Positions 5,538-11,203 of a DNA stretch of 12,648 bases are shown piece after piece. Numbering within the stretch: position 1 is the first letter of the stretch; every line of letters begins with the position of its first letter. The position numbers and the translations under genes are program-made. The stretch is taken from NCBI GenBank assembly GCA_964390305.1, contig CAYMHT010000078.1:1-12648 (forward strand). Direction: 5' to 3'. Below the pieces are notes generated by a model. It saw only the letters and a list, made by a program, of their open reading frames with translations. It did no database searches and was not told the DNA's origin. This DNA comes from SKLM01 sp964390305 (GTDB lineage: Bacteria > Chloroflexota > Anaerolineae > B4-G1).

Positions 5538-7777
5538 TCCTGAGGAACCTGTTGCGCCGCAAGACGCGCACCCTCCTCACCATCTTTGGCATCGCCGTCG
5601 GCGTGGCGGCGGTGGTGGCCCTTGGCGCTCTGGCGGAGGGCTTCGTGGAGGGCTACGGGGCCATCGCCGGCGGCAGCGGCGCCGATCTCCTCGTCGTCCA
5701 GGACGAAGCGCTCGACATTGTCTTCAGCGCCGTGGACGAACAGGTGCGGGACCGGCTTCAGGCGCTCCCGGGGGTGGATCAGGTCACAGGCATGATCTAC
5801 ACGTTTGCCGCCACCGAGGGGACGCCCTATTTCATCCTCTACGGCTACGACCCTCAGGACTTCGCCATCGATCACTTCAAGATCGTCGACGGTCGGTCTC
5901 TGTCGGATGCGCTGGCCCCTCGGGACGTGGGCCGCGGGGGGAGGCCCATGATTCTGGGCCACGCGGCAGCGGCGGACTTCGATAAACAGGTCGGCGACAC
6001 GTTCTACCTCTACGAGAGCGCCTATCGGGTCGTCGGCATCTACGAGACCGGTCAGCCGTTCGAGGATGGGGCAGCGGTGATCCGGCTGGAGGACGCCCAG
6101 GTCGTGAGCGGGAAGCCCCGGCAGGTCAACGCCTTCCTGCTCAAGCTGCGCCCCGGTACCGAGGTTGATCAGGTGCGACAGCGCATCGAGCGGCGCTTCG
6201 GGGAACTCACGGTAACGACCTCGGCCGACTTCGCCCAGGAGCAGGACATGCTCCAATACGTCTACGTCTTCAGCTGGTCTGTCTCCCTCATCGCCGTCCT
6301 CATCGGCGGCGTCGGTGTGATGAACACCGTGCTCATGAGCGTCTTCGAGCGCACCCGCGAGTTCGGCGTGCTGCGCGCCGTCGGTTGGCGCCCGCTCCGC
6401 ATCCTGCTCATGGTGTTGGGGGAGTCGGTGGTCATCAGCCTCATCGGCGGGGGGCTGGGTGCCTCGTTGGGCGTCGCGGGGGTGCGGGCGGTGGCTAACA
6501 TCCCCGGTGTGAGCGGCTTCCTGCCCCGGGCGATCCCGCCGTCGACGGTAGCTCAGGGGTTCGCCGTCGCCCTCGGCCTGGGCCTGGTGGGTGGGGCATT
6601 CCCCGCCTGGAAGGCGTCTCGATTGCTCCCGGCCGAGGCGATACGCTCGGAGGGGGGCACGGTCAACGCGCCGCGCCACGTCCCCTCCACGGCGCTGCGG
6701 AACGTTCTGCGTCAGCCGACGCGCACCGTCCTGACCCTCGTCGGGATCGGCATTGCCATGATGGCGATCGTGCTGCTGGGCGCTATGGGTGACGGGCTCG
6801 TGGAGACCGTGGGCGGCATGGCCGGCGGCCTGGGGGCACAGCTGGTCGGTATGGAGGCCGGAGCGTCCGTGGATCTGAGCAAGATCGACGAGGGTGTGGT
6901 GCAGCGAATCGCGACCATGCCCGGCGTCAGGGCGGCCGAGGGGTTTCTCACGGGCTACACCTCGATCCGGGATCTGCCCTTCTTCGTCGTCTTCGGCTAC
7001 CGCCCCCGGGGGCTGGCCATTCGCGAGTATCGCATCGTCGAGGGCGAGCCGCTGACCACCAACCGCCAGATGATCCTGGGACGCGTCGCTGCCGAGAACT
7101 TGAAGCTGGGCGTGGGCGACACGATGCGCATCTTCGACCGTGCCTTCCGCATCGTGGGGATCTACGAGACGGGGGTCAGCTTCCAGGACGGCGGTGGCGT
7201 CGTGACCCTGCGCGATGCCCAGCGTCTCTTCGGGCAACCGAACAAGGTCAGCTTCCTCGGCATCTGGCTCGAGGATCGGGCCGAGGCAGGGGACGTGATC
7301 CGGCGCGTGGAGGGGCGCTTCCCAGAGGTCAGTGTCTCCAGGGCCAGCGCCTTCACCGAGGACGTGAGTGACCTTGAGGCGCTGGAGGGGATGACCTGGG
7401 GTATCTCCCTGATGGCCCTCGTCGTGGGAGGCCTGGGCATGATGAACACCATGGTGATGTCCGTCTTCGAGCGCACCCGGGAGATCGGCGTCCTGCGGGC
7501 CCTCGGCTGGCACCGGCGGCGTGTGTTGTGGATGATCCTTCGCGAGTCGGTGACCCTGTCCCTGCTCGGCGCCGTCGCCGGCAGCTTGCTCGGCGTCGTC
7601 GTCGGCTTGCTCATGAACACCCTCCCGGCCATCCAGGCCTGGCTGCAGATGAAATACAGCGCGGGGCTCTTTGCCCAGGCCCTGGTCACGGCACTGGGGC
7701 TGGGAGTCGTCGGTGGCGTCTACCCGGCCTGGTGGGCGTCGAACCTCAGCCCTGCGGAGGCCCTGCGATATGAGTAA
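5534..7777 (+). CDS. ABC exporter permease, two FtsX/MacB-type units fused in one chain
   Basis: Inner-membrane permease of 747 residues made of two homologous halves. Half 1 (1 to about 380) has an N-terminal helix (LLRRKTRTLLTIFGIAVGVA), an extracytoplasmic MacB-type domain (about 40-240), and three membrane helices from about 249 on. The cytoplasmic loop FERTREFGVLRAVGW would contact the ATPase. Half 2 (about 385-747) repeats the plan with VLRQPTRTVLTLVGIGIAMM, its own extracytoplasmic domain, helices from about 624, and FERTREIGVLRALGW. MacB-type permeases normally work as dimers of one such unit, so this chain could form the whole eight-helix pore alone. Each half ends with PAEAIR or PAEALRYE. 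The start ATG 5534 has no ribosome binding site; an in-frame TAG at 5498 limits extension. It pairs with the ATPase gene downstream. Substrate unknown. Confidence 0.88.
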   Translation: MILRNLLRRKTRTLLTIFGIAVGVAAVVALGALAEGFVEGYGAIAGGSGADLLVVQDEALDIVFSAVDEQVRDRLQALPGVDQVTGMIYTFAATEGTPYFILYGYDPQDFAIDHFKIVDGRSLSDALAPRDVGRGGRPMILGHAAAADFDKQVGDTFYLYESAYRVVGIYETGQPFEDGAAVIRLEDAQVVSGKPRQVNAFLLKLRPGTEVDQVRQRIERRFGELTVTTSADFAQEQDMLQYVYVFSWSVSLIAVLIGGVGVMNTVLMSVFERTREFGVLRAVGWRPLRILLMVLGESVVISLIGGGLGASLGVAGVRAVANIPGVSGFLPRAIPPSTVAQGFAVALGLGLVGGAFPAWKASRLLPAEAIRSEGGTVNAPRHVPSTALRNVLRQPTRTVLTLVGIGIAMMAIVLLGAMGDGLVETVGGMAGGLGAQLVGMEAGASVDLSKIDEGVVQRIATMPGVRAAEGFLTGYTSIRDLPFFVVFGYRPRGLAIREYRIVEGEPLTTNRQMILGRVAAENLKLGVGDTMRIFDRAFRIVGIYETGVSFQDGGGVVTLRDAQRLFGQPNKVSFLGIWLEDRAEAGDVIRRVEGRFPEVSVSRASAFTEDVSDLEALEGMTWGISLMALVVGGLGMMNTMVMSVFERTREIGVLRALGWHRRRVLWMILRESVTLSLLGAVAGSLLGVVVGLLMNTLPAIQAWLQMKYSAGLFAQALVTALGLGVVGGVYPAWWASNLSPAEALRYE

Positions 7778-7817
7778 CCAGACGTGCGCGGGCCTGGCCC
7801 CGACACCATCTTCAGCA

Positions 7818-7858
7818 GTTCACGTTTCACGTCTTCCGTTTCACGCTTCACGTTTCTC
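7818..7858 (+). repeat. Imperfect TTTCACG heptamer repeat
   Basis: Between permease and ATPase genes, TTCACG (7819-7824), TTTCACG (7825-7831), TTTCACG (7839-7845) and CTTCACG (7846-7852) follow each other, with a degenerate unit between the second and third and a decayed TTTCTCA after the last. The tract lies in the 108-base spacer and ends about 15 bases before the ribosome binding site of the ATPase gene. Its role is not known. Confidence 0.6.
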
Positions 7859-7885
7859 ATGTCCAAGACACGGTAAAGGAGCACC

Positions 7886-8707
7886 ATGACCGACACCATC
7901 GTTGAGACCCGAAATCTGGTCAAAGTCTACGGTGACGGCGCCGAGGTCCGGGCGCTCGACGGCCTGGACCTGCACATCGTCCCGGGCGAGTTCGTCACGG
8001 TCATGGGGCCCTCGGGCAGTGGGAAGTCCACCCTGCTCAACATGATCGGCGCTCTGGATCGTCCCACGGAGGGCACAGTCCTCGTCGAGGGGCAGGACCT
8101 CCAGCAGGTCCGCAATCTGGACACCTTCCGCGCCCGCAAGGTTGGCTTCATCTTCCAACTCCACAACCTGATCCCCACGTTGACCGCCCGCGAGAACGTC
8201 GAGGTGCCCATGATGGGCCAGCCGATCGGCCGTGGTCAGCGCAAGGAGCGCGCCAGGGAGCTGCTGGAGATGGTGGGCCTGGGCCACCGTCTCGATCACC
8301 TGCCCAACCAGCTCTCCGGCGGGCAGCGCCAGCGCGTCGCCGTCGCTCGCGCCCTGGCGAACCGACCCGCGATCGTCCTCGCCGACGAGCCCACCGGCGA
8401 TCTGGACAGCGAGAGTGGCGCCGAGGTCATCGAGCTGATGAAGCGCCTCAACGAAGAGCTGAACACCACCTTCATCACCGTCACCCACGACCCCGCGGTC
8501 TCCCGCGAGACAGAACGCGTGCTGGTCATGCGGGATGGTCGCATCGTCGACGAGCACGACGTCGGCACCCCCTTCGAGGAGGATCTGGCGGCCTTTCGGC
8601 GAACGGGCCTGGGGCGGGCCATCGTCGAGGGTGAGGACAAGGTGCTTGAGGCATTCGACCCTCGCGAGCGCGAGGCTCTGCGCAGGCTGCTCCAGGACGC
8701 CGCCTGA
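7886..8707 (+). CDS. ABC transporter ATP-binding protein (LolD/MacB type) with C-terminal extension
   Basis: Cytoplasmic ATPase of 273 residues that would power the fused permease. All motifs are intact: Walker A GPSGSGKST (41-49), Q91 in FIFQLHNLIP, signature LSGGQ (143-147), Walker B IVLADEP with D167 and E168, and H201 in the switch loop TVTHD. The pattern around the Q loop and the TGDLD that follows Walker B match the MacB/LolD group of exporters. Relatives usually end soon after the DGRIV strand, at about 230 residues. Here some 45 more residues follow (FEEDLAAFRRTGLGRAIVEG, then a charged helix), present as a clean open frame. ATG is preceded by AAAGGAG at good spacing. The gene stands 108 bases behind the permease with a short repeat tract between. 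Confidence 0.9.
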   Translation: MTDTIVETRNLVKVYGDGAEVRALDGLDLHIVPGEFVTVMGPSGSGKSTLLNMIGALDRPTEGTVLVEGQDLQQVRNLDTFRARKVGFIFQLHNLIPTLTARENVEVPMMGQPIGRGQRKERARELLEMVGLGHRLDHLPNQLSGGQRQRVAVARALANRPAIVLADEPTGDLDSESGAEVIELMKRLNEELNTTFITVTHDPAVSRETERVLVMRDGRIVDEHDVGTPFEEDLAAFRRTGLGRAIVEGEDKVLEAFDPREREALRRLLQDAA

Positions 8708-8837
8708 TCCTCCCGCCCGCCAGGTTCGTGACAGGCAGTTGGACCCGCGCGCCTGCAGGCCCACGTTTCTTCTCCATCTCCCCCTTGCCACGCTCCCGGT
8801 GGGGGCTGGGCCACGGGGTGGCGGGACAGGGCAGCGG

Positions 8838-8865
8838 TTGAACTTCCTGAGTCCCATGGTACAAT
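8838..8865 (+). promoter_or_regulatory. Promoter with overlapping palindrome, upstream of the 76-residue orphan
   Basis: TTGAAC (8838-8843, four of six matches) and TACAAT (8860-8865, five of six matches) are separated by 16 bases. An inverted repeat TCCCAT (8852-8857) and ATGGGA (8864-8869) brackets the -10 box, so a bound protein could control it. Transcription should start near 8872, giving a leader of about 90 bases before the orphan gene. Confidence 0.5.
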
Positions 8866-8903
8866 GGGATGGAACCCGGGATCAGGAGAACAGGCGTGTG
8901 AAT

Positions 8904-8929
8904 GACTGGTCGGCCAGCGAGGGCCAGTC
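8904..8929 (+). promoter_or_regulatory. Hairpin in the leader of the 76-residue orphan gene
   Basis: GACTGGTC (8904-8911) can pair with GGCCAGTC (8922-8929), eight pairs with one G-U, leaving a 10-base loop. TTGTTC follows directly. It might act as an attenuator or mRNA-stabilising hairpin; the T run is too short for a confident terminator. Confidence 0.3.
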
Positions 8930-8962
8930 TTGTTCAGAAGCCATTCTCAGAAAGGAGGAACC

Positions 8963-9193
8963 GTGCAGGGGTCCGCTTTGAGCGGTCTCCTGAGATCACT
9001 GGCGCCTATCGCTCTCTCCTTCCTGCGGGCGAAGCAGTCGGGTGAGGACACCGCCTCCGCTGCCAGCGAGGCGCTTATGGTCGCTCTGGCGGGCTCTCAG
9101 CAGGTGAATCCACTTCAATCTGGCACCCCTCGTGCTGCCGCCGGTGGGCTCATCGCACAAAGCATCCTCAAGGCGCTCATGGGCGGCAGGTAG
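8963..9193 (+). CDS. Small hypothetical protein, 76 residues
   Basis: I do not recognise this protein. GTG 8963 is supported by AAAGGAGGAA ending just upstream, one of the best ribosome binding sites in the window; an upstream in-frame start at 8930 has none. The sequence has two amphipathic or hydrophobic stretches (SALSGLLRSLAPIALSFLRA and ASEALMVALAG), a Ser/Gly/Pro-rich middle (QQVNPLQSGTPRAAAGG), and a final helix LIAQSILKALMGGR. There are no cysteines and no clear membrane helix or signal peptide. It has its own promoter and leader hairpin, and the LysM gene follows after 48 bases. The pattern could fit a small membrane-surface or scaffold protein, but this is only a guess. Confidence 0.6.
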   Translation: MQGSALSGLLRSLAPIALSFLRAKQSGEDTASAASEALMVALAGSQQVNPLQSGTPRAAAGGLIAQSILKALMGGR

Positions 9194-9241
9194 AAGGTGA
9201 TATCCGTCCATCAAGTCGTTGTAGAATGAAGGAGGAATCCC

Positions 9242-9754
9242 ATGGCAAAAGACGAAAAGAAGGAAAAGAAGGGTATTCTCGGTCAGGCGGTTGACGCCCT
9301 CACGGGCCGAGACAAGCGGGAGAAGGCCAAAGAGGCGGAGGAGGCCAAGGAGGCAGCGGAGGCTGAGTCCGAAAGCTACGAGGCCCGCCTGGAGGCGGCC
9401 AAGAGAGAGGCCGCCGAGACCAGGGCTCGAGGTGCCGAGGAGAAGCGCAAGGAGGCGGAGGCGAAGCTCGAGGAGCTGGAGCGCGAGCGGAAGCGCGAGG
9501 AGGCAGCTGCTCGTCTCAAGGAGAAAAGGGAGGAAGCCAGGGAACTGAGGCGCCGCGAGCGCGAGAAGGCCAAGGAAGAGGCCGAGGCGGAGCGCCGCAC
9601 CTACGTGGTCAAGTCGGGGGACAGCTTGAGCAAGATTGCGAAGGAGCTCCTCGGCGATGCGGGTCGCTGGCCCGAAATCTACGAGCTCAACAAGGACAAG
9701 ATCGAGGATCCGAACCTGATCCATCCGGGTCAGGAGCTTGATATACCTTCCTAA
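9242..9754 (+). CDS. LysM-domain protein with long charged helix, no signal peptide
   Basis: Protein of 170 residues. The N-terminus (MAKDEKKEKKGILGQAVDAL) has no signal peptide. Residues about 24-118 are almost only Glu, Lys, Arg and Ala and should form one long charged helix or coiled coil. Residues 121-169 form a LysM domain: TYVVKSGDSLSKIAKELLGD, then RWPEIYELNKDKIEDPNLIHPGQELDIP. This LysM subtype, with the DAGRWPEIYELN insertion, resembles the C-terminal LysM of cytoplasmic or phage-tail-associated proteins of the YgaU/XkdP kind rather than secreted hydrolases. LysM normally binds N-acetylglucosamine polymers; whether this one does inside the cell is unknown. GAAGGAGGAATCCC precedes the ATG. 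The neighbours are an orphan small gene and a DUF4332 gene, with no wall enzyme nearby. Confidence 0.82.
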   Translation: MAKDEKKEKKGILGQAVDALTGRDKREKAKEAEEAKEAAEAESESYEARLEAAKREAAETRARGAEEKRKEAEAKLEELERERKREEAAARLKEKREEARELRRREREKAKEEAEAERRTYVVKSGDSLSKIAKELLGDAGRWPEIYELNKDKIEDPNLIHPGQELDIPS

Positions 9755-9768
9755 CGCCAGGGTGAGGT

Positions 9769-9799
9769 GACGAACGCCGCCACAAGGTCGGTGTTCGTC
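9769..9799 (+). promoter_or_regulatory. Strong hairpin between LysM and DUF4332 genes
   Basis: GACGAACGCCG (9769-9779) pairs with CGGTGTTCGTC (9789-9799): eleven continuous pairs with a single G-U and a nine-base loop. It stands 15 bases after the LysM stop codon and about 45 bases before the DUF4332 start. No T run follows, so a simple Rho-independent terminator is unlikely; an mRNA-processing or stabilising role, or a protein-binding site, fits better. Confidence 0.5.
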
Positions 9800-9844
9800 T
9801 CTCGACAGTCAGGGACGCATGGAGATAGGACAAGGAGACAGAAT

Positions 9845-10234
9845 ATGACGAAGCTGGAGATCATCGAAGGCATCGGCCCTATCTACGCCCAGAAGCTGCG
9901 CGAGGCGGGCATCGGCTCCATTGAGGCGCTGCTCGAGGCAGGGTCGACGCCCGAAGGCCGCAGGGAGCTTCAAGAGACCACGGGCATCGGCGCGGAGCTC
10001 ATCCTCGACTGGGTCAACCGGGCTGACCTGATGCGCATCCGCGGCATCGGCGAGGAGTACAGCGACCTGTTGGAGTGGGCCGGTGTGGACACCGTGATGG
10101 AGCTGGCTCAGCGCAACCCGGAGAACCTGTATCAGAAGCTGCTTGAGGTCAACGACGAGAAGAGACTCGTGCGTCGCCCGCCCAGCAGCAGGATGGTCGC
10201 GGACTGGGTGGAGCAGGCCAAGCAGCTGCCGCGG
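9845..10234 (+). CDS. DUF4332 domain protein with helix-hairpin-helix motifs, 3' end lost in gap
   Basis: At least 130 residues, open into the second N gap. It contains two helix-hairpin-helix-like motifs: EGIGPIYAQKLREAGI (about 8-23) and RIRGIGEEYSDLLEWAGV (about 63-80), each followed by a helix such as SIEALLEAG or TVMELAQRNP. This two-motif plan is typical of DUF4332 proteins, whose function is unknown but whose motifs suggest DNA or protein contact. The visible end VADWVEQAKQLPR is close to where relatives stop, so only a few residues are probably missing. The start ATG 9845 is fixed by CAAGGAGACA seven bases upstream; an earlier in-frame GTG at 9767 lacks such a site and lies before the hairpin. 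It probably belongs to the operon of the LysM gene. Confidence 0.82.
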
Positions 10235-10334
10235 NNNNNNNNNNNNNNNNNNNNNNNNNNNNNNNNNNNNNNNNNNNNNNNNNNNNNNNNNNNNNNNNNN
10301 NNNNNNNNNNNNNNNNNNNNNNNNNNNNNNNNNN
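10235..10334. other. Assembly gap of 100 N
   Basis: Exactly 100 N. Unlike the first gap, the flanks share no repeated sequence, so the true length is unknown. The gap hides the end of the DUF4332 gene and the upstream region, and possibly the first codons, of the FHA-winged-helix gene. Confidence 0.95.
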
Positions 10335-10337
10335 CCC

Positions 10338-10952
10338 ATGCCAGACGAGGAGCGTCCTCCCTTTCTCACCGATCCGACCGGTCGAGAGCACGCCCTGACT
10401 GACGATGTCACGACCATTGGGCGCGCCGTCGAGAATGACGTGGTCGTCACGAGTCGACGCGTCTCCCGCGAGCACGCGCGTCTGCGGCGCCAGGGCTGGC
10501 GGGTGATCCTCGAAGACCTGGGCAGTACCAACGGGACGTTCCTTAACGGCGAGCGTGTCCTTAACCCCGTTGAGCTTCGCGACGAGGACCGCATCCGCGT
10601 CGGTGACGTGAGCTTCGTGTTCCACGACCCAGCCATCACCATCCGCGAGACCCCGTTTCCCGAACTGGACATCGACGTCGCAGCCGGCGTCGTGCGCCTC
10701 GACCGCCGCCGCATCGACCTCTCGGCCAAGGAGTTCGCCCTCCTCGCCTATCTCTACGAACGCCGCGGCCAGGTCTGCTCCAAGGACGAGATCGGCCTCG
10801 CCGTGTGGCCCGAGTACGAAGGCGATGTCTACGACTACCAGGTCGAGAACCTGGTCCACCGCCTCCGTCAGGAAATAGAAGTTGATCCCTCCGATCCCCA
10901 GCTTCTCGTCACCGTCCGCGGGCTGGGGTACAAGCTCCTCGCGCCGGGATGA
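10338..10952 (+). CDS. FHA domain fused to an OmpR/PhoB-type winged helix
   Basis: Transcription regulator of 204 residues from the first ATG after the gap; the true start could lie in the gap. Residues about 5-100 are an FHA phosphothreonine-binding domain with all key positions: G28-R29 in TTIGRAVEND, S43-R44-E45-H46, and the STNGTFLNG loop (63-71). Residues about 111-202 form an OmpR/PhoB-type DNA-binding winged helix (LSAKEFALLAYLYERRGQVCSKDEI, then NLVHRLRQEIEVDP and TVRGLGYKL). There is no receiver domain, so control by a histidine kinase is not expected. Instead it would respond to a phosphothreonine on a partner, or on itself. The Ser/Thr kinase gene starts 251 bases downstream, which makes a kinase-regulator pair likely. 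Domain calls are firm, pairing is inference. Confidence 0.85.
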   Translation: MPDEERPPFLTDPTGREHALTDDVTTIGRAVENDVVVTSRRVSREHARLRRQGWRVILEDLGSTNGTFLNGERVLNPVELRDEDRIRVGDVSFVFHDPAITIRETPFPELDIDVAAGVVRLDRRRIDLSAKEFALLAYLYERRGQVCSKDEIGLAVWPEYEGDVYDYQVENLVHRLRQEIEVDPSDPQLLVTVRGLGYKLLAPG

Positions 10953-10984
10953 GCCGCAGGCGGAACCTGGGGCGAAAACGTGAG

Positions 10985-11020
10985 GGGCGGAGAGTGAGCC
11001 GTTCGGCCCGTCTCCCCGCC
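10985..11020 (+). other. Imperfect hairpin after the FHA-winged-helix gene
   Basis: GGCGG and AGA (10986-10993) can pair with TCT and CCGCC (11011-11020) across a two-base bulge, with an inner GCCG-TT-CGGC stem. No T run follows. It could be a weak transcription end or chance in GC-rich DNA. The rest of the 251-base spacer up to the kinase gene shows no promoter or frame that I would support. Confidence 0.25.
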
Positions 11021-11203
11021 GCTTGAGTCCGGTGGGGGCCATTGGTGTGGGGCTGATAGCTCCTTGTTCGCTCCTGGATAGGCAGGCGGGCCGAGGGTGT
11101 GGCATCATGGGCACGAGTTGCGCGGCCCGGGCTGCGGCTTACACACCCCTGGCTGCATGAACGGTGCGGGGTCTGCACGCAGATTGGCAGGCGAAGGAAG
11201 ACG

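Noticed and set aside
5522..7513. Minus-strand open frame of 663 codons opposite the permease
   Set aside because: It is antisense to a clear permease gene. Its predicted protein is rich in His, Asp, Gly and Pro without domains, as expected for a shadow frame in GC-rich DNA.
7671..7889. Short + strand frame spanning the permease end and the intergenic repeat
   Set aside because: It overlaps the permease in another frame and its translated repeat gives no sensible protein; no ribosome site.
8780..8820. C-run and G-run tract after the ATPase gene that could fold as a terminator
   Set aside because: Pairing is possible only in short alternative stems (CCAC with GTGG, CCCCC with GGGGG) and no T run follows; not convincing as a terminator.
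9222..9227. TAGAAT as a -10 box before the LysM gene
   Set aside because: No acceptable -35 box lies 16-18 bases upstream, and the gene can be read from the promoter at 8838-8865.
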